Source of the DNA: Betaproteobacteria bacterium UBA5216
Lineage (GTDB): Bacteria; Pseudomonadota; Gammaproteobacteria; Burkholderiales; SG8-41
Length of the DNA stretch: 19,659 nt
Reading direction: 5' to 3'
Assembly (NCBI GenBank): GCA_002412495.1
Contig: DHVE01000099.1
Location: forward strand, 1 to 19,659
Shown: piece after piece, positions 8,821-16,784 of the stretch
Layout: every line of letters begins with the position of its first letter
Position numbering within the stretch: the first letter of the stretch is position 1
Made by a program: the position numbers and the translations under genes
Notes under the pieces: generated by a model
Databases searched by the model: none
Told to the model about the DNA's origin: nothing
What the model saw: only the letters and a program-made list of their open reading frames with translations

Positions 8821-9387
8821 ATGCCCAAGATCGCTGAAATTGAGCCGACGCCGAATCCGAACGCGATGAAGTTCATTCTCAAGGAGCCGCTGACCTGGGG
8901 CATCACGCGTTCGTATGACAGCGCCGAAAAAGCGCGGGACGACAAACTGGCGTCGGCGCTGTTCGATATCGAACACGTCACCAATGTGTTTTATGTCGAT
9001 CACTGGATTACGGTCACGCAAAACGGGCAGGCCGACTGGAATGAACTGAAGCGTGAACTGGCCGTACCGATACGCGAGGCGCCGGCGGCGGATGCGGAAT
9101 CCGAAAAGATGTTGCAAGACGCCGAGGCCAGTTTTGATCCGTCGAAAATGAGCGCCGAAGATCTCGCGCGGCTAGACAAAATCAACGACATACTCGATGA
9201 ACAAATCCGCCCTTATTTGCAAAACGACGGCGGCGATCTATACGTGGTGGGCCTCGAAGGGAACAAGCTCAGCGTGCATTATCAGGGCGCGTGCGGCAGT
9301 TGTCCGAGTTCGCTTTCGGGCACGCTGACCGGCATCGAAAATCTGGTGCGCCAGATAGAGCCGGATATGGAAGTGGTGGCTGTCTGA
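8821..9387 (+). CDS. Nfu-type Fe-S carrier with Nfu_N and NifU domains
   Basis: Nfu proteins carry [4Fe-4S] clusters to client enzymes. The 188-residue protein has an N-terminal Nfu_N (scaffold protein Nfu/NifU N-terminal) domain, with the hallmark EPTPNPNAMKF at residues 8-18. An acidic linker follows (about 88-112), then a C-terminal NifU domain with QNDGGDLYVVG and the cluster-binding CGSC motif (C158, C161). This two-domain layout resembles mitochondrial NFU1 and alphaproteobacterial Nfu rather than E. coli NfuA, which has an A-type-like N-domain. I chose the ATG at 8821 because the conserved domain begins there. The 40 bases before it are very AT-rich with no clear Shine-Dalgarno. It may therefore have its own promoter in addition to operon read-through. 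Confidence 0.92.
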   Translation: MPKIAEIEPTPNPNAMKFILKEPLTWGITRSYDSAEKARDDKLASALFDIEHVTNVFYVDHWITVTQNGQADWNELKRELAVPIREAPAADAESEKMLQDAEASFDPSKMSAEDLARLDKINDILDEQIRPYLQNDGGDLYVVGLEGNKLSVHYQGACGSCPSSLSGTLTGIENLVRQIEPDMEVVAV

Positions 9388-9390
9388 ATT

Positions 9391-9418
9391 GCGTGAGGCG
9401 TTAGGTGTGAGGCGTAGA
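9391..9418 (+). repeat. Four heptad repeats after nfu
   Basis: Four consecutive 7-base units, GCGTGAG, GCGTTAG, GTGTGAG and GCGTAGA, begin three bases after the nfu stop codon. On the other strand they read as CTMACRC-like units, the same family as the three heptads at 3478-3498. They sit between convergent genes, so they could contribute to transcript ends, but no T-run follows. Confidence 0.6.
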
Positions 9419-9485
9419 AACGCGGCAATCCCACGTGCGCCAAATCAACGTAAAACGCATAGATCGATCCTATAAACTCCTTCTT

Positions 9486-11385
9486 TCAATGCTGTGACTG
9501 GGCTAAGCGCCGGTTTAATTCACTGAGTGCATGCTCATCTGTTGCAAAAATGTTTTCCAGACCGATTTGTTCTGTTAGTCCCGTTCGATCCAGCACGACC
9601 CGTACTTGCTGTTTAAGTCCGGTGAAAGTCAGTACGATTCCATTCTTGCGGAACCGCTCCCCAAGGTTGCGCAGCACTTCTACACCGGATGCATCGAGGT
9701 CGTTAATGCCATTGCATTGCACCAGCACATAACGCAGCTTGACGTTTCCCTGCTCCATTCGAACCAAGGCGTCCTCAAAATAAGAGCTGGTGACAAAATG
9801 CAATGATCCGTCAAAGCGCAATGCGCCCAGTTGTGGATGCAGTGGCGCAAGATTAAAAAGTCGGGCATCGCGCAGTTCGCCATCGGCATGTAATCCCAAT
9901 ACAGACACTCGTGGACGCATCATGCTGTAAAGCAGCAATCCCAGCGACAATAATGCACCGGTCACAATGCCGTTCTGGATATAGGGTGCGAATCCCAGGG
10001 TTGCTACAAAAGTAACAATTGCGGCAATGCCATCGCTGCGATTTGCACGCCATGCATTAAGGAACGCCCGCAGATCGATTAGTCCCACAACGGCTATCAT
10101 GATAATCGCGGCGAGCGCTGACTTGGGCACGTGATAAAGCAGTGAGGTAAAAAGCAGCAGCGTTAGCAAGACGGCAATTGCAGCGACTACGGAGGATATG
10201 TTGGTGCGCGCGTTCGCGTTTAGCGCGGAGCGAGAGAACGAGCCACTGACCGGCATCGAATGACAGAATGCGGATGCCACCTTAGCGAGTCCTTGGGCCA
10301 CCAACTCCCGATTCTGATTCCAGCGCTGCCGAGTTCTGAGGGCAATAACCTTGGCGCTCGACATGGCCTCCATAAAGCTTATCAGTGCCAGTACAAACCC
10401 AGCCGGTAGGAGGGTAACTATGGTTTGCCAATTTCCAGACGGTATTTCAAATGGCGGCAATCCCCTTGGTATTTCGCCCACTACACTGCCACCCATCTCG
10501 GCATAGCCGATCGCGGCACTTATGCCGGTCAGCAAAATCATGGTAATCAGTACCCCTGGGAATCGCGGGGCAAAGCGCTTGAACGACGCAAGCATGGCGA
10601 TTGCCGAAATGCCGAAAGCAAGCGACACGCCGTTCGTCAAATGCAAATTGGAAATAACGTTCCAGATGTCGACCAGAAAGTGTTCCGATTGTTGGGCCGG
10701 CGTTCCAAGCAGTGCCGGTAATTGTGACAGTCCGATAATCAGTGCCGCCGCATTGATAAACCCCATTAGCACCGGATATGACAGGAAGTTGAGCAATACG
10801 CCCAGGCGCAACATGCCAGAATAGGATCTGGAATACACCGGAGATCAGCGCCAGTAGTACGACGTCTGCGATAAATGTATCTCCGCCAAGGGCAGCGAAG
10901 GGCGCAATGCTCGCGGCGGTAAGTAATGACGACATTGCCGTTGGCCCGGTGGACAGTTGCGGCGAGGAACCGAATAGAGCGCCGACGATGGTTGGAATAA
11001 AGGCTGCGTACAATCCATAATACGCGGGGACGCCCGCGAGTTGTGCATAGGCGAGCGACTGGGGTATCGCCACAAGCGCGACCGTCAGCCCAGCAATCAG
11101 ATCATCGTTGAAGGCGCTATTTCGCAGATGCAACCAGCGCACCAACGCAGCGCTGACGCGATCTGAGATGACAGCGGAGGATCGCGTAAATTGGTTAGCG
11201 ACGCGAGCGAGCGCAGCGTAACCAACACCGGTAGCGGTTGGGACATTTGATGCCGCGACGGATGCGTCCTTCACTTCCGGAGGTGAAGAATTCTCTGCCA
11301 CGTCGAGGCGGCGGCGCAACTCGCCTATACTGCCGACATTGCTGAGAGCGAGCCCATTGATAACACGTTGCAAAATTGAATTCAT
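9486..11385 (-). pseudogene. SulP-family anion transporter with STAS domain, split by a frameshift
   Basis: SulP permeases move sulfate, bicarbonate or dicarboxylates across the inner membrane; the substrate here cannot be told. The N-terminal part starts at 11385 and runs in one frame to ILF at about 10819. It has a roughly 90-residue hydrophilic leader, then the SulP signature GLTVALVAIPQSLAYAQLAGVPAYYGLYAAF, split across its early membrane segments. Homology then continues in another frame with GMLRLGVLLNFLSYPVLMGF to the stop at 9486. It includes MPVSGSFSRSALNANARTN, several more membrane helices and a C-terminal STAS domain (about the last 110 residues; NGINDLDASGVEVL). One extra T on the coding strand (near 10818, within TTCTGGC) explains the shift; removing it would give about 632 residues. 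This is either a real inactivating mutation or a sequencing error. No clear Shine-Dalgarno precedes the start. Confidence 0.85.
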
Positions 11386-11550
11386 GAAATCCAGTGCAAG
11401 TGTCGCAGCGCTAGCGAAAGACTGCCAATGCAGGATTCACGAAAGCCCGCCGCCTAAGATAAATTGACGATCAATGCAATTTGTCAGATCGAGATCGCTG
11501 TTGGCGCTGGCGCGAATTGCCGATGCTCTCAGTTATAGCAGTCCCAATGC

Positions 11551-11955
11551 CTACTTCTTCTTGCAGGCTATTTTCCAAAGATTTTCCTCGACAGTCGCGG
11601 GAGCAACGAGACCCCAGCGGTCTATCTCTTTAATGTCGCTATGGTAATTTGACGTGACTACATTTCCCCGAGCCATATTTCCGGAATACCGCGTGAAGAA
11701 ACGATGCCGCGCCCGCGTGTTTTTACAGTCGTATTCACCCTGACCTTTGGATGACAAATACCGTTTGCCTGTTCCGGATACTTGCATGGTTTTGTAGTTA
11801 TAGACATCTTGCATTTTCGCCATGTCGCCAGATCTGCGAATAGTGGCGGTATCGGCATAAACGGTTATCCCCGCCGCTGAGAAACCACGTACCTCTACCC
11901 ATTCAGCCGCTAAAACGTCACTCACCATCGCCAGCAATAGCACAAACACTCGCAT
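11551..11955 (-). CDS. Small secreted protein, Adhesin_E (surface-adhesin protein E)-like
   Basis: The 134-residue protein begins with a short signal peptide (MRVFVLLLAMVSDVLA, cleavage about residue 17-18), so it should be exported. The mature part has the pattern WVEV ... VYADTATIRRSGDMAKMQDVYNYK, then YLSSKGQGEYDCKN and a C-terminal ENLWKIACKKK. These match the small beta/betaproteobacterial family described as surface-adhesin protein E-like. The two cysteines (in EYDCK and KIACK) probably form a disulfide. Function is unknown in most members; the adhesin name derives from Haemophilus and is not proof of adhesion. It stands alone, 165 bases from the SulP start, in a stretch of lower GC. 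No strong ribosome binding site is visible. Confidence 0.75.
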   Translation of the reverse strand: MRVFVLLLAMVSDVLAAEWVEVRGFSAAGITVYADTATIRRSGDMAKMQDVYNYKTMQVSGTGKRYLSSKGQGEYDCKNTRARHRFFTRYSGNMARGNVVTSNYHSDIKEIDRWGLVAPATVEENLWKIACKKK

Positions 11956-11982
11956 CGACGATTCGCCGTGCTTATTCGGTTG

Positions 11983-12029
11983 CGAAAAATAAAAATTGAA
12001 GTTGAATCAATATTGAGAGTTTTCAACTT
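11983..12029 (-). terminator. Possible intrinsic terminator after the 120-residue membrane protein gene
   Basis: Read on the - strand, 8-bp arms AAGTTGAA/TTCAACTT (12022-12029 and 11999-12006) enclose a 15-base loop. They are followed by a T-rich tail (CAATTTTTATTTTT). The stem is short and AT-rich, so strength is doubtful. The position just after the stop of the gene at 12043-12405 fits. Confidence 0.4.
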
Positions 12030-12042
12030 AAATAGCGTTTCC

Positions 12043-12405
12043 TCATTCTTTTTCTGGCACCAGGAGATTGGCGCAAGCTTCGGCTACGCCATTCTGCGGT
12101 TCCTTCTCGCCAGGCATGGTGGCAAATCCCGCTTTGGCTATTACGCCGCCGCGAGACCAGCGTTCCGTCTTTTTCAGTTCGGCCATCCGTTCCGGAAGAT
12201 TGGGCGCTGCGTTAAATTGCACGCTGCAAATCTTCGAAAGCTCGGTGACCATTGCGGTATCAGTCTGTGTCTTGGCCAGCCTTTCGGCAACGCTGGGGGA
12301 CTTCCAGCCGACCAACTGGAAACCCACCCAGGAAATCAGCACAGCGCCCGCGAGCGCGCCCAAAAGAAACGGTTTCGCATCCTTTTGAATAATCGTTAAG
12401 TCCAT
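12043..12405 (-). CDS. Conserved small protein with one N-terminal membrane segment
   Basis: The 120-residue product has a single hydrophobic segment near the N terminus (about residues 13-34, FLLGALAGAVLISWVGFQLVGW). An extra-membrane domain follows, with paired cysteines (KICSVQF and EACANLL) and the motif ELKKTERWSRGGVIAKAGFATMPG. I recognise the pattern of this C-terminal domain from uncharacterised proteobacterial proteins, but no function is known to me. The start is well supported: AAAGGAG (12411-12417 on the - strand) lies about 5 bases before the ATG. The segment topology suggests a periplasmic domain anchored in the inner membrane. The open frame on the opposite strand (11968-12399) has no recognisable domain and no ribosome site, so I discount it. 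Confidence 0.8.
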   Translation of the reverse strand: MDLTIIQKDAKPFLLGALAGAVLISWVGFQLVGWKSPSVAERLAKTQTDTAMVTELSKICSVQFNAAPNLPERMAELKKTERWSRGGVIAKAGFATMPGEKEPQNGVAEACANLLVPEKE

Positions 12406-12853
12406 TTCGGCTCCTTTGTTGAGGGGGATAGACAGTCTGAAAATTATTACAATTGGAAATCAGACAAGGATTTTTCGAATCCGTTCAAGAGCGACCTAAT
12501 TCTTTCACAGGTAAACCGCATGGCGGGTCAGGATGTTAGTTGATCGAGGGATGTATCTTTGGGAAAACCGAAAGCCTAGGCTCATTGTTCGACGCAATGG
12601 TACGTACAACTACCTATCGTATGGCTGGTAATTAGCCTCTCCTGCTATTGCGAAAGGTGCGATATTGGCACCCAATTCCTGGTTTTACCAATCGGCAGTT
12701 CTACTTCTTTAGACTTACCCCTTGAATGTAGGTGCGTAATTAGACGCGCCTGAGTGGAGACGAGAATGCTTAGTTCGTTGCTGGAGATGTTCGAATTCGC
12801 TGATGTGACCAGAGCCTGATGTCCTCGCTTACTCCACGCCTCAAGGTTTGTCG
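12406..12853. other. Intergenic stretch without recognisable gene
   Basis: About 450 bases separate two divergent genes. Sampled lines have 47-48% GC, clearly lower than the flanking + strand genes. Short hairpins are visible: GTCTGA/TCAGAC (12435-12465), GGATT/AATCC (12468-12482), GGTGC/GCACC (12656-12672) and an 8-bp stem with one G-U pair (12730-12751, AGGTGCGT/ACGCGCCT). I see no protein family, tRNA or insertion-sequence end. The promoters of both flanking genes must lie here. Confidence 0.6.
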
Positions 12854-13936
12854 ATGGACACCCTGACCCACGCTCTCTCCGGCGCCTTGCTCGCGCGTGC
12901 CACCGCGCCAGCGCCCGGCCCGGCAGTCATTCCCCTGCGCCGGCGTATCGCGCTGGGTGCAATGGCCGCCGCGTTCCCGGATATCGATGTGGTGGTTTCG
13001 CTGGGGTCGCCGTTGTCGTATCTCCATCACCATCGCGGCGTCACGCATTCGCTGGTGATGCTGGCGGTGTGGACGGCATTGCTGGCGTGGCTATGCACGC
13101 GCGTGTGGCGCAACGATGCGAACAAGGGGCTTGGATGGCGCGCCTATGCAGGCATTATCGCGTGGGGCATCGGGGCGCACATTGCGGGCGACTGGATTAC
13201 CTCGTTTGGTACCATGGTGTTTGCGCCGCTGTCGGATTGGCGCGCGGCGTTGTCCATCACCTTCATCATTGACCTGTGGTTCAGCGGCATTATTCTTGCG
13301 GGGTTGCTGGCCTCGTGGCTGTGGCGTAAGTCACGCCATGCGCGCTGGCCTGCGATAACGAGTCTTGCCGTATTGTGTGGCTATGTGGTGTTTCAATTCG
13401 TGCAGCAGCAGCGCGCGATCGAATTCGGCGAACAGTTTGTTCGGCAGGCTGGATTGCGCGACGCAAGAGTGAGCGCATTGCCGCGCCCGGTGTCACCGTT
13501 TAACTGGATGGTGGTGGTCGAAACCGAAGACCGCTATCACTACAGCCTCGTCAGCTTGTCGCGGCGCGAGGCGCCACGGCCTGCGCCAGGCGCGGGGTTT
13601 TTGTCCCGTTTAAGCGCGCCGTACTTGCCGCGGCGGCAGGCGCAGTGGGTGGTTGCGCAGCGATGGGGGGTGGCCCCGCAATCAGCCGACTACACGTTGG
13701 CGCGCGAAGTCATGGCGCATCCGCAGTTCGCATTTTTCAGGTGGTTTGCGCAGTATCCGGCGCTGTATCGCGTGGATACCGGCAATCCGCATACCTGTGT
13801 GTGGTTTCAGGACTTGCGATTTTTCACGCCGGGCCGCGCCGCGTGGCCGTTTCGCTATGGCATGTGCCGCGAATCGGGCGCGGAGTGGCGCGCGTTTGAA
13901 CTCTTGAGTGACAATACGACTTTGCCGGTTTATTGA
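12854..13936 (+). CDS. YdjM/YbcI-like inner-membrane protein (putative metal-dependent hydrolase)
   Basis: The 360-residue protein begins MDTLTHALSGALLARA, the hallmark start of the YdjM family (PF04307, membrane-bound putative metal-dependent hydrolase). It has the conserved metal-ligand-like motifs PDID (42-45), YLHHHRGVTHSL (57-67) and AHIAGDWITSFGT (108-120). Hydrophobic segments lie around residues 67-82, 99-112, 134-157 and 168-185. The C-terminal half (about 190-360) is a soluble domain seen in longer members, ending in a cysteine-containing YGMCRE block. The biochemical activity of the family is not established. I chose the ATG at 12854 rather than the TTG two codons earlier; AAGG lies upstream. 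The next gene follows after 30 bases and may be co-transcribed. Confidence 0.85.
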   Translation: MDTLTHALSGALLARATAPAPGPAVIPLRRRIALGAMAAAFPDIDVVVSLGSPLSYLHHHRGVTHSLVMLAVWTALLAWLCTRVWRNDANKGLGWRAYAGIIAWGIGAHIAGDWITSFGTMVFAPLSDWRAALSITFIIDLWFSGIILAGLLASWLWRKSRHARWPAITSLAVLCGYVVFQFVQQQRAIEFGEQFVRQAGLRDARVSALPRPVSPFNWMVVVETEDRYHYSLVSLSRREAPRPAPGAGFLSRLSAPYLPRRQAQWVVAQRWGVAPQSADYTLAREVMAHPQFAFFRWFAQYPALYRVDTGNPHTCVWFQDLRFFTPGRAAWPFRYGMCRESGAEWRAFELLSDNTTLPVY

Positions 13937-13966
13937 TTCCGGCGCCTGCGTTTCCGGAGGACTGAC

Positions 13967-14785
13967 ATGATGAACTACCGACTAATCTTCGCACTGACTT
14001 CAATGTTATTCATGCTCGCCGGCTGCCAAACCGTGCAAACCACCGGCGGCGGCGCGGTGGGCGTGGAACGCCAGCAGCGCATGATGATTTCGTCCGCGCA
14101 GATCAATGCGGCGGCCGAACAGTCGTATGCGCAGACCCTGCGTGAAGCACAGGGCAAGGGGGTGCTGAATCGGGACCCGAATCAGGTGAACCGCGTGCGC
14201 GCCGTGGCGAGCCGCTTGATTCCCGCGACTGCGGCTTTTCGGAGTGACGCGCCCGGCTGGCGCTGGGAAGTCAATGTAATTTCCTCGCAGGAGATCAATG
14301 CGTGGTGCATGCCCGGCGGCAAGATCGCGGTCTACACCGGTCTGATGGACGCATTGCAATTGAACGACGCGGAACTCGCGGCGGTGATGGGACACGAAAT
14401 CGCGCACGCGCTGCGCGAGCACGGGCGCGAGAAAGCCTCGCAACAAGCCGCGCAAAATGCGGTGATCGGCATCGGCGCCGCAGTGCTCGGTGTCGGACAG
14501 GGCGGCGCGGAATTGGCCAACATGGCGGCTCAGGTGACGTATGGCCTGCCCAATTCACGCGAGTTTGAACGCGAAGCCGATCGCATCGGCGTCGAACTCG
14601 CGGCACGTGCGGGATATGATCCGCGTGCGGCGATTTCGTTGTGGCAAAAAATGGCACAGGCCACGGGCGGTCGCGGCGGCCCGGCGTTCCTGAGCACGCA
14701 TCCGCAGGCGGCGGATCGCATTACCGATCTGCAAAAGTATGCCGCGCAAGTCATGCCGATTTATCAATCAACCCAGCGGCGCTGA
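13967..14785 (+). CDS. M48-family zinc metalloprotease lipoprotein (LoiP/YggG-like)
   Basis: This is a predicted periplasmic protease in envelope quality control. The 272-residue precursor has a lipoprotein signal with the lipobox LAGC (C20 lipidated). The next residue, Q, would favour outer-membrane sorting. The catalytic zinc motif HEIAH is at 143-147, with the downstream ExxxD ligand motif in FEREADRIG (E201-D205). WCMPGGKIAVYTGL before the HExxH and LSTHPQAADRI near the end are typical of this M48 branch. A strong GGAGG lies 7 bases before ATG-ATG. It resembles E. coli LoiP rather than HtpX, because there are no transmembrane helices, and rather than BepA, because there is no TPR domain. 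The substrate is unknown. Confidence 0.92.
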   Translation: MMNYRLIFALTSMLFMLAGCQTVQTTGGGAVGVERQQRMMISSAQINAAAEQSYAQTLREAQGKGVLNRDPNQVNRVRAVASRLIPATAAFRSDAPGWRWEVNVISSQEINAWCMPGGKIAVYTGLMDALQLNDAELAAVMGHEIAHALREHGREKASQQAAQNAVIGIGAAVLGVGQGGAELANMAAQVTYGLPNSREFEREADRIGVELAARAGYDPRAAISLWQKMAQATGGRGGPAFLSTHPQAADRITDLQKYAAQVMPIYQSTQRR

Positions 14786-14826
14786 GATTGTTGAGAAATA
14801 ACCAATTGTTTATAAAAGAAAATTTC

Positions 14827-15840
14827 ATGAATTCTCAATTGTGCATCCAGCGCGCGGCACCCGCCTTGCTCGCCGTGGTCGCATGCATCAGCAGCGCGAT
14901 GGCCTATGCGCAAATGCCGACACAGAAGCAGACACAGACGCACGCGTATCCCGATCGACCACTGCGCATGATCGTGCCGTTTCCGCCGGGCGGCGGCAAC
15001 GATATCCTTGCGCGAACGGTGAGCCAGCGCCTTGCCGAAGTTATTGGGCAACAGGTGATTGTCGACAACCGCAGCGGCGCGGGCGGCGCACTGGGCGCGC
15101 AGATTGCGATCAGCGCGGCACCCGATGGCTACACCTTGTTTCTCGGCAGCGTGGGAAACCTTGCGCAAAATCCCGTGTTGCAGGAAAAGCCTACTTACGA
15201 TCCGCAGCGCGATTTTGCGCCGGTGACGCTGCTGGCGACCTCGGTGTTTGCGCTGTGTGTGAACAACGCCGTGCCCGCGAAATCGGTGAGCGAACTCATC
15301 GCGCTCGCCAAGGCCAAACCCGGCGCGCTGAATTACGCCTCGGCCGGCAACGGCTCGTCGCTGCACTTGGCGGCGGAAATTTTCAAGCACGCGACCAATA
15401 CTAATATCGTGCACGTGCCGTACAAGGGCGCCACGCCGGGTTTCACCGACTTGATCGCGGGCCAGGTACAGATGACTCTAACCACCATGCCGGCGGCGCT
15501 GCCACATGTGCGCGCGGGCAAGGTGCGCGCGCTCGGCACATCGGGGCGCAAGCGCGCGTCCGTGCTGCCGGAGGTGCCTACCATTGCCGAAACCGTGCCG
15601 GGCTTTGAGGTGCTCAACTGGCAAGGCATTACCGCGCCGGCGAAAACGCCCGCTGCCATCGTGCAGGTGTTGCATGGGCACCTTGTGGCCACGCTCAAGC
15701 GTCCGGGCATGAATGAAGCGCTGGCGCATCAGGGGCTTGATAGCGCGGGAGCAGGGCCGGACGAATTTGGTGCGCTGATCAAAAGCGAAATCGCCAAGTA
15801 CGGCAAGGTAGTCAAGGTAGCGGGGATACGAGGCGAATAG
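14827..15840 (+). CDS. TctC/Bug-type periplasmic solute-binding protein
   Basis: Bug proteins are periplasmic binding components related to tripartite tricarboxylate transporters and are strongly expanded in Burkholderiales-type bacteria. The 337-residue precursor has a signal peptide (about residues 1-28, ending AMAYA). The mature protein begins with the family motif YPDRPLRMIVPFPPGGGNDILAR, in two adjoining parts. It continues with VDNRSGAGGALGAQI, AAPDGYTLFLG, HVPYKGATPGFTDLIAGQVQM and GKVRALGTSG. The start at 14827 is clear because the signal peptide begins there. The AT-rich ATAACCAATTG motif is just upstream, but there is no strong Shine-Dalgarno. No TctA/TctB membrane subunits are adjacent, so it is an orphan receptor. 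The gene ends two bases before the dehydrogenase gene, suggesting a shared 2-hydroxy- or dicarboxylic acid theme; the ligand is unknown. Confidence 0.92.
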   Translation: MNSQLCIQRAAPALLAVVACISSAMAYAQMPTQKQTQTHAYPDRPLRMIVPFPPGGGNDILARTVSQRLAEVIGQQVIVDNRSGAGGALGAQIAISAAPDGYTLFLGSVGNLAQNPVLQEKPTYDPQRDFAPVTLLATSVFALCVNNAVPAKSVSELIALAKAKPGALNYASAGNGSSLHLAAEIFKHATNTNIVHVPYKGATPGFTDLIAGQVQMTLTTMPAALPHVRAGKVRALGTSGRKRASVLPEVPTIAETVPGFEVLNWQGITAPAKTPAAIVQVLHGHLVATLKRPGMNEALAHQGLDSAGAGPDEFGALIKSEIAKYGKVVKVAGIRGE

Positions 15841-15842
15841 TC

Positions 15843-16781
15843 ATGTCAGATATTGAAGTGGTGGTGCCCGACGATTTTCCGTCGGTGTTCGAAGGTTCGG
15901 CCGCGCATGACCGGGCACGAAAAATCGGCGCGGTGCGCGTGTGCAGCGAGCGCGGGGCGGATGACCCCACTGAACTCGCGCGGCGCATCGGCAGCGCGCG
16001 CGTGGCGGTGAACATACGGGCCTATGCGCACTTTACCGATGCGGTATTTGCCGCCTGTCCCGAACTGAAAATGGTGTCGATCTGGGGCGTGGGGACCGAT
16101 CAGATTGATCTGGAGTCGGCGGCGCGGCGCGGCATCACGATATGCAACACGCCGGGCGCGAATGCCATCGCCGTTGCCGAACACGCGTTGGCGCTAATGC
16201 TGTCCGTGGCACGTAAAATTCCACGCATCGACCGCGCCATGCGCCAGGGTGAGTGGCCGCGCGACATGCTGGGTCAACTGCATGGCAAAACACTCGCGGT
16301 GTTTGGCACGGGCGCCATCGGATCGCACGTCATTAGATTGGCGCGCGCGTTCGGCATGACGGTGCTCGCATGGAGTGCGCGGCGTAACAGCGCTGCGGAA
16401 CGCGACGAGATGCTGCGGCAGGCCGATTTTGTGTCGCTGCATGTGCGCCTCGCGCCACAGACGCGCGGATTTATCGGCGCGCGCGAGCTGTCATTGATGA
16501 AACCCGACGCGGTACTGATCAACACCGGCCGCGGCGCGTTGGTGGATCGCGACGCGTTGCATGAAGCGTTGGCGCATCAACGGATTGCGGGCGCCGGGCT
16601 GGATGTGTTTCACGACGAGCCGCTGAAGGCCGGGGATCCGATTTTGGGTTTTGCCAACACCGTCCTGTCACCGCACAACGCCGGTCAGACATCGGAAGTG
16701 CGGCGTGACGGTTTGTTGCTGACGATTGAAAACGTGGAGCGGTTTCTGGCGGGGGCGCCGCAGAATATCGTTTCGGCTTGA
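15843..16781 (+). CDS. D-isomer-specific 2-hydroxyacid dehydrogenase
   Basis: Members interconvert 2-keto acids and D-2-hydroxy acids with NAD(P)H. The 312-residue protein has a split N-terminal catalytic domain and a central Rossmann domain with GTGAIG (155-160). The catalytic triad is R230 (INTGRG), E259 (DVFHDEP) and H278 (LSPHNAG). The GxGTD motif (VGTDQIDL) and the CNTPGANAIAVAEHALAL signature are also intact. Instead of the usual acidic residue after the second strand of the nucleotide fold it has AWSARRNS, which hints at NADPH or relaxed cofactor use. This is inference only. Phosphoglycerate, glyoxylate/hydroxypyruvate or other substrates are all possible. It follows tctC by two bases and is convergent with serB, whose stop is only three bases away. 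Confidence 0.9.
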   Translation: MSDIEVVVPDDFPSVFEGSAAHDRARKIGAVRVCSERGADDPTELARRIGSARVAVNIRAYAHFTDAVFAACPELKMVSIWGVGTDQIDLESAARRGITICNTPGANAIAVAEHALALMLSVARKIPRIDRAMRQGEWPRDMLGQLHGKTLAVFGTGAIGSHVIRLARAFGMTVLAWSARRNSAAERDEMLRQADFVSLHVRLAPQTRGFIGARELSLMKPDAVLINTGRGALVDRDALHEALAHQRIAGAGLDVFHDEPLKAGDPILGFANTVLSPHNAGQTSEVRRDGLLLTIENVERFLAGAPQNIVSA

Positions 16782-16784
16782 GCG

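Noticed and set aside
9391..9418. Heptad units as a CRISPR array
   Set aside because: Units are only 7 bases long, directly adjacent, without spacers, and no cas genes are present.
10800..10840. Programmed ribosomal frameshift in the SulP gene
   Set aside because: No slippery heptamer or downstream pseudoknot is visible, and SulP genes are not known to use frameshifting.
11968..12399. Open frame on the + strand opposite the small membrane protein gene
   Set aside because: No domain or ribosome site, while the - strand frame has a strong AAAGGAG, a clear membrane segment and family-like motifs.
12471..12490. TTCGAATCC resembling a tRNA T-arm
   Set aside because: No acceptor stem, D-arm or anticodon arm could be built around it; it is part of a short hairpin only.
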